Source: Planctomycetaceae bacterium
GTDB taxonomy: Bacteria > Planctomycetota > Phycisphaerae > Phycisphaerales > UBA1924
Length of the DNA stretch: 38,816 nt
Reading direction: 5' to 3'
Assembly (NCBI GenBank): GCA_021294835.1
Contig: JAJTDF010000024.1
Coordinates: 1-38,816 of the forward strand
Shown here: positions 16,078-25,707 of the stretch, piece after piece
Layout: every line of letters begins with the position of its first letter
Position numbering within the stretch: the first letter of the stretch is position 1
Made by a program: the position numbers and the translations under genes
The notes under the pieces: generated by a model
The model's database searches: none
What the model was told of the DNA's origin: nothing
The model's input: the letters and a program-made list of their open reading frames with translations, nothing else

Positions 16078-17211
16078 TTACTGCTGTGATTTCGCCGGCT
16101 TGCCCGGTCCGCTGCCATCCCGCGGCGTCCGCTTGGCCACCAGTTCCCGCGCCCCGTTCACCACATACTCCCAATCGAACGCCGGCCCCGGGTCCGCCTT
16201 GTCCTCCTGAATGTGGTAATGCCCGATCACCCCCGTAAAGGCCTTGAGCTGCTCGTCCGGCAGCTTTCTCGGCAGCACCTTGCCGTCCTCCCCACGCGGG
16301 TAGTCCAGCCGGATCTTCGGCAACGCCACATGCAACGCCGCCGTCAGTTTGATCAGCGAGTCGTACTGCTCCGGCGTCAGGTCATACATCCGCCGCTCCA
16401 CCCCTTGAATCACCCCCAGCACCGGGGCATCAAACCGCGGCCGCCCCACAAACCCCGGCGTCCGCACGCCCCCGTCGCCCAGTTCCGGCGGAATGGTGAT
16501 CACCGTCCGGCCATTGGCGTCTTTCTTGTACCACTTGTCCAGCGGGTCCTTCTCGTTGACCGCATACGCCCCCATATTGGCGATCTCAATGCCCACCGAG
16601 CGGTCGTTGCTCGTGGTCGCGTGCCACGCCCGCTCCTTCACATCCAGCGTCTGGTAGATCGTCCCGTCGATGTCCAGCAGAAAGTGCACCGACAGCCCAC
16701 GCGCATCGTGCAGCACCCGGAAGCACACCTTCGCCGTCCCGCACACGTCATAGTGCAGCACGAACTGGTCCACCACCTCTCGCAGGCTCTCCAAGTCCCA
16801 GCCGCCCCCCCGGAACTTGGCGATCTGCTGCTCGCTGAGCTTGTGCCCCGGCCACGGCTCCGGCTGCTTCTCGGCAAACCGGAAGAACCGCGGGTTGTAC
16901 CGCGCCGGCTCCTTCGGCCCCCGTCCTTCCTTCGCCACCGCCTCCCAGCCCGACCGCTCCAGCGGTCCAAACCGCTTCTCCACCCGATACGCGTCGTACC
17001 CGCCCGGGTCCGTCCACAACACCACCGGAGCCCCCGTGTGGAACAGCCGCCCCGCCACCATGATCTCATCCCCCCGCCGCTGCACCTGGTCCCCCACCAG
17101 CGGGCCGGTCCCGGCCGTCCGCTGCTGGGTGCACCCGCCCATCAGGACGCCCGCCGCCAGACCCGCACCCGCCACCGCCACAACCGCTCGACGCAACATC
17201 ACCTGCTTCAT
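16078..17211 (-). CDS. Zinc N-acetylmuramoyl-L-alanine amidase (Amidase_2), probable lipoprotein
   Basis: A 377-residue exported peptidoglycan amidase, cutting the bond between N-acetylmuramic acid and the stem peptide. The start at 17211 (MKQVMLRRAVVAVAGAGLAA) gives a signal peptide with 'LMGGCTQQ', a plausible but non-ideal lipobox. AmpD-type zinc motifs are visible: His in 'QFVLHYDVCG', His in 'ERAWHATTSNDRSVGIEIAN', and His/Asp in 'IGHYHIQEDKADPGPAFDW'. The insert between the second and third ligands is longer than in AmpD. Convergent with the mannosidase and divergent from the symporter (65-base gap). Likely cell-wall turnover or remodelling; the link to neighbouring genes is unclear. 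Arguing for a real wall substrate, the same genome encodes an OmpA-like protein with a wall-binding domain. Confidence 0.88.
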   Translation of the reverse strand: MKQVMLRRAVVAVAGAGLAAGVLMGGCTQQRTAGTGPLVGDQVQRRGDEIMVAGRLFHTGAPVVLWTDPGGYDAYRVEKRFGPLERSGWEAVAKEGRGPKEPARYNPRFFRFAEKQPEPWPGHKLSEQQIAKFRGGGWDLESLREVVDQFVLHYDVCGTAKVCFRVLHDARGLSVHFLLDIDGTIYQTLDVKERAWHATTSNDRSVGIEIANMGAYAVNEKDPLDKWYKKDANGRTVITIPPELGDGGVRTPGFVGRPRFDAPVLGVIQGVERRMYDLTPEQYDSLIKLTAALHVALPKIRLDYPRGEDGKVLPRKLPDEQLKAFTGVIGHYHIQEDKADPGPAFDWEYVVNGARELVAKRTPRDGSGPGKPAKSQQ

Positions 17212-17276
17212 GCCGCAGCATAGCGGCACAGCGCCGCTACGCTGCAGCGTTCCGCACCCGCGCACGGAGTTTTCGC

Positions 17277-18938
17277 GTGACGACTGCCACACTCGCCCTG
17301 CTGACGCAACTCAAACCAGGGGATTACATAGTCCTTGCCGCCTATTTCGGCATCCTTCTGCTCGCCGGCTGGTGGACCAACCGCCGCCCCTCCACCTCCA
17401 CCGAAGACTACTTCCTCGCCTCCCGCTCCATGCCCGTCTGGGCCGTTGTCCTCTCCATCCTCTCCACCGCCCAGTCCGCCGCCACCTATGTCGGCGTCCC
17501 CCAATCCGCCTACACCGGCAACCTCACCTACCTCGCCGCCAACATCGGCGGCATCCTTGCCGCCATTCTGCTGGCCACCGTCTTCATCCCCGCGTATTAC
17601 CGCCACAACGTCACCACGCCCTACCAACTCCTCGAACGCCGCTTCGGCTCCACCGGCCGCGTCGCCGCCGCCTCCGCCTATCTCGTCGGCCGCGTCTTCG
17701 CCAGCGGCGCCCGTGTGTTCATCGCCGCCATCCCCGCCGCACTGGTCCTCTTCGGCGACAAGGACAACCAGTGGGCCCAGGCCGGCTGCGTGCTGGCCTT
17801 CTGCACTCTGGGCATCGCCCTGTGCTTTTTCGGGGGCGTCCGCTCGGTCATCTGGATCGATGTCCTTCAGGTCACCGTCTACATCGGCGCCGCCGTCGCC
17901 GCCATCTTTTTCCTGCTCAGCCGCATCCCCGCCGACATCCCCACCATCACCCACGCCCTGGCCAACCCCCCGCCAATCAACAACGTCACCCCGCCCAGCA
18001 AACTCACCGTCATCTCCACCAGTTTCGATCCCTCTGCGCAATTCACCCTCTGGACGGCCCTCACCGGCTTCGTCCTGCTCTCGGTCGCCTCTCACGGCGC
18101 CGATCAGGATCTCGTCCAGCGCATGCTCACCTGCAAGAGCCCCGCCAAGGGCGCCTGGTCGGTCATCAGCGGCATCCTCGTGGGCGTCCCCGCCGTCCTC
18201 ATCTTCCTCATCCTCGGCCTGTTGCTCTACATCTTCTACCAGCGGCCCGACATCATGGGCGTTGCCCACGCCGCTCCCGCCACCTCCGACAGCGTCTTCC
18301 AGGCCTTTGCGCTCAACCACATGTCCGGAGGGCTGGCCGGGCTGGTCATCGCCGGTCTGTTCGCCTGCGGTCCCGCCGGCATCAACTCCGGCCTGAACGC
18401 CATGTCCAGCACCTTCGTCAGCGACATCTACTCCCGCCTCCGCCCGAGCGCCTCACCCCAGCAGCAACTGCGCATCGGTCGCATGGGCACCGTCGGCGCC
18501 GGCGCCGCCCTGGCCGGCATGGGCCTTCTCTGCGTGATCTGGTACGACCCGAAGGAGAGCACCGTCCTGGATTTCGTTCTGGCGGTCATGAACTTCGCCT
18601 ACGCCGGCCTGCTCGGGGTCTTCTTCACCGCCCTGTTCACCCGCCGGGGCAACGGCCGCAGCGTCATCGCCGCACTGATCGTCGGCTTCCTGGTCATCCT
18701 CGCCTGCCAGGTCTCCGCCTTCAGCCTGCTCGGCCGCGTCTTCCCCGGCCTGCTCGGCTTCGCCTCCGCCGCCGAGGTCACCCCCGCCGCCCTCCGCAAC
18801 CAGTTCCCCTGGCTGGCGTGGGCCTTCCCCTGGCACCTCTGCCTTGGCGCCGGCGCCGCCTTTGTCACCTGCGCTCTTGGGACGCCGCCCACCTCGGCCA
18901 CCCTGCCCCCGGCCCCGCCCGCCCCAGCCCCACGCTAA
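17277..18938 (+). CDS. Sodium:solute symporter (SSS family)
   Basis: A 553-residue membrane protein with about 13 predicted helices, a secondary transporter that takes up a solute with Na+. Family features: 'DYIVLAAYFGILLLAGWWTN', 'STSTEDYFLASRSMPVWAV', 'SAATYVGVPQSAYTGN' (unwound first core helix), 'SHGADQDLVQRMLTCKSPAKG' and 'AGLFACGPAGINSGLNAMSS'. The pattern is nearest to sugar/sialic-acid-like or myo-inositol-type members, but the substrate cannot be read from sequence. The start is GTG at 17277, 65 bases from the divergent amidase start. The tail is Pro/Ala-rich. It is followed 47 bases later by the DapB-like oxidoreductase and may share its transcript. Confidence 0.9.
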   Translation: MTTATLALLTQLKPGDYIVLAAYFGILLLAGWWTNRRPSTSTEDYFLASRSMPVWAVVLSILSTAQSAATYVGVPQSAYTGNLTYLAANIGGILAAILLATVFIPAYYRHNVTTPYQLLERRFGSTGRVAAASAYLVGRVFASGARVFIAAIPAALVLFGDKDNQWAQAGCVLAFCTLGIALCFFGGVRSVIWIDVLQVTVYIGAAVAAIFFLLSRIPADIPTITHALANPPPINNVTPPSKLTVISTSFDPSAQFTLWTALTGFVLLSVASHGADQDLVQRMLTCKSPAKGAWSVISGILVGVPAVLIFLILGLLLYIFYQRPDIMGVAHAAPATSDSVFQAFALNHMSGGLAGLVIAGLFACGPAGINSGLNAMSSTFVSDIYSRLRPSASPQQQLRIGRMGTVGAGAALAGMGLLCVIWYDPKESTVLDFVLAVMNFAYAGLLGVFFTALFTRRGNGRSVIAALIVGFLVILACQVSAFSLLGRVFPGLLGFASAAEVTPAALRNQFPWLAWAFPWHLCLGAGAAFVTCALGTPPTSATLPPAPPAPAPR

Positions 18939-18985
18939 ACTCCTCCAGGTTTTCCCTCTCCGCATTCCTGACAAGGCACAGTCGC

Positions 18986-19990
18986 ATGTACCGCATCCTC
19001 CACGTCGGCCTCGGTCCCCTCGGTGTCCGCTTCGTCAACGACTACGCCGAACGCGGCTTCGGCCGCGTCATCGCTGCCGTCGACGTCGCCTCCGACATCG
19101 CCGACAAGCCCCTCTCCCAGACCGCCAAGCTCGGCCCCAAGGACGTCATCGTCTCCCCCGAACTTGAATCCGTCCCCAACATCGCCGAGGCCCAGATCGC
19201 CGTCGTCACCACCTCCTCCGACTTCCGCAACTGCGCCCCCACCTTCCGCTACCTCCTCGAACGCGGCATGTCCGTCATCACCACCTGCGAGGAGGCCACC
19301 TGGCCCTTCCTCCGCCACCCCAAACTCGCCGAGGAACTCCACAACCTCGCCGTCCGCAACGGCGGCCGCCTGCTGGGCACCGGCGTCAACCCCGGCTTCC
19401 TCATGGACGCCGTCCCCGTCTTCGCCACCACCGCCTGCAAGAGCGTCAAGTCCGTCGAGATCCACCGCTTCCAGGACGCCACCACCCGCCGCATCCCCTT
19501 CCAGAAGAAGATCGGCGCCACCCTGGACGACAAGGCCTTCAAGGCCGGCGTCAAGCAGGGCTGGCTCCGCCACGTCGGCCTCGGCGAGAGCCTCCACTTC
19601 GTCGCCGCCGCCCTCGGCTGGGAGATCGAGAAGTGGAGCGAGACCATCAAGCCCGTCAAGGCCGCCAAGGCCATGCGCTGCGGCCTCGGCCCCATCCCCA
19701 AGGGCTGCGCCGCCGGCGTCCTGCAGACCGCCACCGGCGTGTGCAAGGGCAAGAAGGTCCTCAAGTTCGTCTTCCAGGCCGCCATCGGCCAGAAGAACCC
19801 CATGCCGCACGACCGCGTCATCGTCAACGGCGAGCCGGCTATTGATCTGGTCTTCAACGGCGGCGTCCACGGCGACATCGCCACCAGTTCCATCACCATC
19901 AACGCCATCCCCAGCCTGCTCGCAGCGCCCCCCGGCCTGCACACCATGATGAGCATCCCCCTCGTCCACTTCGCCCGCGGCAGCAAGTGA
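18986..19990 (+). CDS. DapB-like NAD(P)-binding oxidoreductase
   Basis: A 334-residue cytoplasmic dehydrogenase with the layout of dihydrodipicolinate reductase/2,4-diaminopentanoate dehydrogenase-like enzymes. N-terminal Rossmann fold: 'RILHVGLGPLGVRFVNDYAE' (residues 3-22); 'IAVVTTSSDFRNCAPTFRYL' and 'GMSVITTCEEATWPF' mark the cofactor domain; 'LLGTGVNPGFLMDAVPVFAT' opens the catalytic domain. It differs from true DapB in lacking the usual HHxxKxD motif, so a lysine-pathway role is not claimed. An amino-acid-type substrate is an inference from the family. ATG at 18986 has AAGG about 10 bases upstream. It overlaps the serine hydrolase by four bases (GTGA), so the two products probably act together. 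Confidence 0.78.
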   Translation: MYRILHVGLGPLGVRFVNDYAERGFGRVIAAVDVASDIADKPLSQTAKLGPKDVIVSPELESVPNIAEAQIAVVTTSSDFRNCAPTFRYLLERGMSVITTCEEATWPFLRHPKLAEELHNLAVRNGGRLLGTGVNPGFLMDAVPVFATTACKSVKSVEIHRFQDATTRRIPFQKKIGATLDDKAFKAGVKQGWLRHVGLGESLHFVAAALGWEIEKWSETIKPVKAAKAMRCGLGPIPKGCAAGVLQTATGVCKGKKVLKFVFQAAIGQKNPMPHDRVIVNGEPAIDLVFNGGVHGDIATSSITINAIPSLLAAPPGLHTMMSIPLVHFARGSK

Positions 19991-21285
19991 CCCGCCCCCA
20001 CAGCCCCGATTCCCCCACCGCACCCTCAGCCGGCCCCGCCGACCAGTCCGGGGTCCTGCGTCGTGCGCTGGCCGATCCTGATTCGCTCCCCGATCACCCG
20101 CCGGCCGAACCGCCACCCCTGCCCGACTCACCCCTGCTCGGCCAGTTGCTGCAAGCCGCCACCGGCCCGCTGGCTGAAGCCATGCGCACCCCGCACGCGT
20201 TCCGCCTGCAGATCCTCCTCGGTCTGGTCGTGCCCGGCCCCGGCGGCCGCCCCGTGCTCCAGCAGCACGGCTTCCGGGTTGACGCCGAGTACATCTACCC
20301 CGCCAGCACCGTCAAACTCTGCGCCGCCGCCGGTGCGCTGCTGTTCCTCCGCCACCTTGCCGCGGCCACCGGCCGGCCGATCACCCGCCGCACGCCGCTG
20401 CGCTTCCACCCATGCTTCCCCGATCAGTCCGTGATCGATCACGACCCTGACAATCTGGACGGCCAGACCATCACCGTCGAATCCGACATCCGCAAGATCG
20501 CCCTGGTCTCCGACAATCCCGCCCACAACCGGCTGTACACGCTCCTCGGCCACCGCCGCATCAACCACCTCATGTGGGGTCTGGGCCTGCCCTCGGTCCG
20601 GATCAACCACCGCCTGAGCGAGTTCCGCCCGCGTGACGAGCAGCGCCGCACCGGCGCCGTCGATCTGCTCATCCCCGACGGTTCCGCACCGCTCACCCTG
20701 CCACAGCAACACAGCGACCTGCTGCTCGACAACGCCGGCGTGCCCCGCACCGGCATCGGCACCGCCCACGTTCCGCCCGGCGGAACACTGGCCGACCGCA
20801 TCGATCAGCCCTTGGACTGCTCCTGGCGCAACCGCTTCGGCCTGGCCGACATGCAGCGCCTGCTCGCCCTGCTGGTCCGGCCTGATCTTGTCCCGGACAA
20901 CCCGATTGCGGCGGACCTGCTGCCGACTGACGACCGCAAGGCCCTGCTCGCCGCCATGACGCAGTTCCCCGGCGATTCGCCCAGTCCCGTCTACTCGCGT
21001 GATCGCTGGCCCGATCACTGCTGCAAGTTCTTCCTCCCCGGGCTGCGTCGCGTCCTGCCGGCTGATCGCGTCCGCGTCATCAACAAGGTCGGCCGGGCGT
21101 ACGGCTTCTCCATCGAGAACGCCTACTGCTTCGACACTGTCACCGGCCGCCCGTTCTTCCTGGCCGCGGCGCTCGAGGCCAACCCCGCGGGCCTTGTCGG
21201 GTTCGATGGCTATGCCGACGCCGCCTTCGCCGACCCCCTGCTGGCCGACCTTGGCGAACTCGTCGCCCGCAAGGTCTGGGCCTGA
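19987..21285 (+). CDS. Serine hydrolase with class A beta-lactamase fold
   Basis: A 432-residue protein with the active-site triad of penicillin-recognising serine hydrolases: Ser107-x-x-Lys110 in 'YIYPASTVKLCAA', Ser175-Asp176-Asn177 in 'ALVSDNPAHNRLY', and Lys367-Val-Gly in 'VINKVGRAYGFS'. The order and spacing match class A beta-lactamases and related hydrolases. The middle is enlarged by roughly 100 residues compared with beta-lactamases. No signal peptide is visible: the first ~50 residues are Pro/Ala/Ser/Asp-rich and disordered-looking, so it may act in the cytoplasm, which is unusual for the fold. Start GTG 19987 overlaps the DapB-like gene. It may be an amidase or esterase on the same pathway rather than a resistance enzyme. 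Confidence 0.8.
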   Translation: MTRPHSPDSPTAPSAGPADQSGVLRRALADPDSLPDHPPAEPPPLPDSPLLGQLLQAATGPLAEAMRTPHAFRLQILLGLVVPGPGGRPVLQQHGFRVDAEYIYPASTVKLCAAAGALLFLRHLAAATGRPITRRTPLRFHPCFPDQSVIDHDPDNLDGQTITVESDIRKIALVSDNPAHNRLYTLLGHRRINHLMWGLGLPSVRINHRLSEFRPRDEQRRTGAVDLLIPDGSAPLTLPQQHSDLLLDNAGVPRTGIGTAHVPPGGTLADRIDQPLDCSWRNRFGLADMQRLLALLVRPDLVPDNPIAADLLPTDDRKALLAAMTQFPGDSPSPVYSRDRWPDHCCKFFLPGLRRVLPADRVRVINKVGRAYGFSIENAYCFDTVTGRPFFLAAALEANPAGLVGFDGYADAAFADPLLADLGELVARKVWA

Positions 21286-21320
21286 CACCCCTGCCTCCCG
21301 TCCGCCCCCCGCTGATCCCG

Positions 21321-21355
21321 CAACAAACAAGCCCCGGAGCGTCTGGCCCAGGGGC
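21321..21355 (-). terminator. Intrinsic terminator of recA
   Basis: Read on the minus strand, GCCCC (21355-21351) pairs with GGGGC (21335-21331) and is followed by TTGTTTGTTG. It lies 131 bases after the recA stop codon, the right place and direction for recA. The remaining bases of 21286-21485 show no gene. Confidence 0.55.
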
Positions 21356-21485
21356 CTGTGGAGTGTCTTTCGCCGCCATCTCGACCGAATCAGCCGGGCC
21401 CCTCTCTCCCGGTCAGCCCTGGCCTCTCCGGCTTCATGGCGGCCACCCTTCCCCTTCCGCACACACGCTCGTTCACCGGCGAAAC

Positions 21486-22748
<1,263 letters not shown>

Positions 22749-22968
22749 ACAAACCACCTTTCTTGCCGTCCGGGGCCACCAGACCCGCTCAGCTGCACTG
22801 GGCAGCCCGAGCCGGTGGGCGGAACGGGGACCCTGGCGATACGACCCGAGCGCTCCTTCGCTCACTTTGCTCGCCCCTGCTGGCCGCTGCCCGGAAGCAT
22901 GCGGAACACAGGGGACTGAACAACCAAGGCCGGTCGGGGGCGGTCAGGGACGCGGGCCCGACGCCATG

Positions 22969-22997
22969 ACGTTACCAGAACTTCGCCCATCTGTCAA
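22969..22997 (-). promoter_or_regulatory. recA promoter
   Basis: On the minus strand, TTGACA (22997-22992) is a perfect sigma-70 -35 box, followed after exactly 17 bases by TAACGT (22974-22969) as -10. Transcription would start near 22962, giving a leader of about 214 bases before the recA ATG. No standard LexA box (CTGT-N8-ACAG or GAAC-N4-GTTC) was found overlapping it. Confidence 0.55.
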
Positions 22998-23024
22998 TGT
23001 TCAGTATCCACTCGGGCAACTTTT

Positions 23025-23046
23025 CACTGACAACAGGATGTCAGTG
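23025..23046. promoter_or_regulatory. Perfect inverted repeat upstream of recA
   Basis: CACTGACA-ACAGGA-TGTCAGTG, an 8-base perfect inverted repeat, lies 27 bases upstream of the recA -35 box and in the only A+T-rich stretch between recA and the gas-vesicle genes. A dimeric regulator site is the simplest reading; it does not match a LexA consensus I know. Confidence 0.45.
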
Positions 23047-23064
23047 GGTTTTGTTAGGTATTAG

Positions 23065-23073
23065 TTATCCACA
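23065..23073 (+). promoter_or_regulatory. DnaA-box-like nonamer
   Basis: TTATCCACA is an exact match to the DnaA box consensus TTATNCACA. A weaker copy, GTATCCACT, lies at 23004 in the same direction. Two sites alone do not make an origin; they may be a DnaA control site or chance. Confidence 0.35.
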
Positions 23074-23302
23074 TTGATGCCGAATCCCGCTTGCTCGGCC
23101 CCTGCCTGCCAAGCGACCGACCAGTTGCGCCTCTGCTGACCGTCTCGCCGGCCTTCACCACTGCCCTGCAAGGCACACACCCCAGGTGCGCAAGTCCCGC
23201 CGCACCCCGACCTGCAGCCAACCGATCCACGCTTCCGGTGTCCGTGCCGTCCTCACCTCCGCCCGGATCATGCGCGTGCACTGCACCTTCACCGGAGCCT
23301 TC

Positions 23303-25363
23303 ATGTCCACACCCAATGCCAACTCCGCCCCGCACGCCCTCCCCGGCTCTCTCACCGAGCCGCCCCGCCTGCTGCTGGTTGGTGGCAAGGGCGGCGTCGG
23401 CAAAACCACCTTCGCCACCGCCTCGGCCATTCGGCTCGCTGACACCTTCCCGACCGAGAAGTTCCTGCTGGTCTCCACCGACCCCGCCCACTCCGTCGCC
23501 GACTGCCTGCGGCCGGCCCCGACCGATCCCGAACCCATAGCCGACGTGCCCGCCAACCTGCAGATCGTCGAATTCGACGCCGGACAGTCCCACAAGCGCT
23601 TCATGGACGAGCACATGGCCCGCTTCAAGGAACTCGCCCAGCGGGGCACCTTCCTTGACGGCGAGGACATCGACGGCTTCCTCAAACTCTCGCTGCCCGG
23701 GCTTGACGAACTCATGGCCTTCCTGCAGATCGCCGTCTGGGCCTATGACGGCCGGTACCGCACCATCATCGTCGACACCGCCCCCACCGGGCACACGCTC
23801 CGCCTGCTGCAGATGCCCGAGTTCTTCCAGCAGTGGATGGGCGCCATCGACGCCATGATGGCCAAGCACCGCTACATGGCCCAACTCTTCTCCCGCCGCA
23901 ACCGCACCCCCGATGAGCTTGAGCAGTTCCTCGCCGGCCTGCAGGAGACGTTCACCTCCGCCCACGAGCTGCTCACCGACCCGGCACGCTGTCGCTTCGT
24001 GCCCGTCTTTCTCGCCGAGGCCATGAGCATCGCCGAGACCGACGACCTGGTCCGCAAGCTCTCTGAACTGGGCGTGCCCCATCGCGAAACCTTCTGCAAC
24101 CGCGTCATCCCCGCCGCCTCCGGCCCTCTGCTGCAGGCCGTCGCTGCCCGCCAGCTCAGCCTCCTGGCCGACCTCCCGCCGGCCCTCCGCCCGGCCCCCG
24201 GCAAGGCCGAAATCTGGTACCTGCCGCTGCAGGAGAATGAGCCCACCGGCGTCACCCGCCTGCGTCGCGTCTGGTCGGATCTGCAACCGCCCGACGCCCT
24301 GACCGCTCGCCTTGCCGCGCGCGTGCCGGCCGACGCACTCCCCCCCCTGCCCGAGCCGCCTTCGCTGGTGCACGGCGCCATTCCCCTGCCCGATGACCGC
24401 GCCCGTCTGATCCTCCTGGCCGGCAAAGGAGGCGTCGGCAAGACCACCATCGCCTGCAGCCTCGCACACCGCCTGGCCTCCGGCGACGGCAACCAACCCC
24501 CGCGTCGCGTCCTGCTGGTCAGCGTTGATCCCGCCCACTCCATGGCCGACTGCCTCGCCGGTCCCGTCGGCCCCGCGCCCCGCAAACTCGCCGACAACCT
24601 CTGGGGCATGGAGCTCGACGCCGCCGCCGAGTTCGAACAACTCCGGGATCTCTACCGCGAGGAACTCCAGGAGTTCCTGGAGAACCTCATGGGCGGAGCC
24701 GACCTGGCCATGGACCGCGAGGCCATGGAAAGCCTGCTCGACCTCGCTCCGCCCGGCATCGACGAGGTCATGGCCATGGTCCGCGTCGTCGAACTCCTCG
24801 ACGGAAACGCTTACGACACCGTGGTTCTTGACACCGCCCCCACCGGCCATCTGCTCCGCCTGCTGGAACTGCCCGAACTGGCCGACCAGTGGCTGGCGAC
24901 CATCTTCAAGATCCTCCTGAAGTACAAGAACATCCTCAAGCTGCCCACCGCCACCGCCAAGCTCATCCAGATCTCCAAGGGCGCCAAACGTCTCCGCTCC
25001 ATGCTCACCGACGGAGCCTCCGCCCACCTGATTCCCGTCTCCATCCCCACAGAAATGGCCCTCTCTGAGTGCCGCGACCTTGTGCAGGCCTGCAACAACG
25101 CCCACGTCTCCGTGCCCGCCCTGGTGCTCAATCAGGTGGCCTGGGTTGAAATCGGCGTCCGGCCCTCCGCGCTGCTCTCGGCACTCATGGAACGCGAAGG
25201 CTCCGCCATCGTCGAATACAGCCACAGCTTCCCGGCCCTGCCCATGGCCGTCGTGCTCCGCCATGGGCCGCCCCGCGGCCTGCAGGCGCTCGGCCGGCTC
25301 GGCGCCGCCTTGTTCTCCGCCCGCCTGCCCCACTCCGCCGGCACCACCGGAGAGGCCGCATGA
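23303..25363 (+). CDS. Two-domain ArsA/Get3-like ATPase of gas vesicle cluster
   Basis: A 686-residue cytoplasmic ATPase with two tandem ArsA/TRC40-type domains. Deviant Walker A motifs: 'GGKGGVGKTT' (residues 27-36) and 'GKGGVGKTT' (about 374-382). Each half has the family's switch II block, 'DTAPTGHTLRLLQMPEF' from residue 158 and 'DTAPTGHLLRLLELPEL' from residue 510, plus 'STDPAHSVADCL' / 'SVDPAHSMADCL'. Neither a CxxC zinc pair as in Get3 nor an arsenite-type cysteine set is evident, and no ars genes are nearby. It is the first gene of the gas vesicle cluster and overlaps the GvpS-like gene by ATGA, so it is probably a vesicle-assembly or membrane-targeting factor rather than an arsenite pump. 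Start at 23303 is chosen for the CGGAG 7 bases upstream and the start of similarity. Confidence 0.85.
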   Translation: MSTPNANSAPHALPGSLTEPPRLLLVGGKGGVGKTTFATASAIRLADTFPTEKFLLVSTDPAHSVADCLRPAPTDPEPIADVPANLQIVEFDAGQSHKRFMDEHMARFKELAQRGTFLDGEDIDGFLKLSLPGLDELMAFLQIAVWAYDGRYRTIIVDTAPTGHTLRLLQMPEFFQQWMGAIDAMMAKHRYMAQLFSRRNRTPDELEQFLAGLQETFTSAHELLTDPARCRFVPVFLAEAMSIAETDDLVRKLSELGVPHRETFCNRVIPAASGPLLQAVAARQLSLLADLPPALRPAPGKAEIWYLPLQENEPTGVTRLRRVWSDLQPPDALTARLAARVPADALPPLPEPPSLVHGAIPLPDDRARLILLAGKGGVGKTTIACSLAHRLASGDGNQPPRRVLLVSVDPAHSMADCLAGPVGPAPRKLADNLWGMELDAAAEFEQLRDLYREELQEFLENLMGGADLAMDREAMESLLDLAPPGIDEVMAMVRVVELLDGNAYDTVVLDTAPTGHLLRLLELPELADQWLATIFKILLKYKNILKLPTATAKLIQISKGAKRLRSMLTDGASAHLIPVSIPTEMALSECRDLVQACNNAHVSVPALVLNQVAWVEIGVRPSALLSALMEREGSAIVEYSHSFPALPMAVVLRHGPPRGLQALGRLGAALFSARLPHSAGTTGEAA

Positions 25364-25707
25364 CCACCCCCCCGCCGCCCCACCTGCCGACGCCGCCGGC
25401 CTTCGCACCACCCCCCGCCCTCGCCCTGCCTGAGATCAAGCTCCCCGCCCCCAAGGCCCCTGAGGTCGACCCCGACCAAGCAGACGCCCACCTCACCCTC
25501 TGTGAGGCCCTGGACCGCCTGCTGACCACAGGCGTTGTCCTCCGTGGTGAGGTCTGCATCGCCGTCGCCAACGTCGAACTGGTCTACCTCGGCCTGCACG
25601 TTCTCCTGGCCAGCGTCCCCACCGCCCGACGCTATCTGCAGGGTGATTGCCCTTCTGTCGGCACCGCCCGGTCCGGCACGGTGCTTGCTCCCATCTCCCA
25701 CGCGTGA
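25360..25707 (+). CDS. gvpS: Gas vesicle protein, GvpA/J/S family (GvpS-like)
   Basis: A 115-residue protein with one GvpA-fold core at about residues 45-87: 'LCEALDRLLTTGVVLRGEVC' then 'IAVANVELVYLGLHVLLASV'. The 'VELVYLGLHVL' segment is closest, from memory, to GvpS of Bacillus ('VDLVYLDLRVL'), and unlike the major shell protein GvpA ('VGIEILTIEARVV'). The first ~40 residues are Pro/Ala-rich and absent from most relatives. It likely acts as a minor shell or nucleation component. It overlaps genes on both sides by four bases (ATGA with the ATPase, GTGA with gvpK), indicating translational coupling. GvpM is the alternative name. Confidence 0.75.
   Translation: MTTPPPPHLPTPPAFAPPPALALPEIKLPAPKAPEVDPDQADAHLTLCEALDRLLTTGVVLRGEVCIAVANVELVYLGLHVLLASVPTARRYLQGDCPSVGTARSGTVLAPISHA

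Larger units (their letters stand above)
22749..23302. other. Divergent recA / gas-vesicle-cluster intergenic region
   Basis: 554 bases with no gene I can support. The recA-side half up to about 22970 would be the recA leader. 22985-23080 is A+T-rich against the background and holds the recA promoter, a perfect inverted repeat and a DnaA-box-like nonamer. 23080-23302 is C-rich and ends with CGGAG before the ArsA-like gene's ATG; no clear plus-strand promoter was identified there. Confidence 0.6.

Noticed and set aside
16817-18985. Long plus-strand frame leading into the DapB-like gene
   Set aside because: The region before 18986 is a His/Arg/Pro-rich reading of the amidase and symporter genes; similarity begins at the ATG at 18986.
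22985-23080. Chromosome origin of replication
   Set aside because: Only one exact DnaA box, no dnaA or dnaN nearby, and no run of A+T-rich repeats.
23303-25363. Arsenite efflux ATPase ArsA
   Set aside because: The fold is right, but no arsB, arsD or arsR is near and it overlaps a gas vesicle gene.
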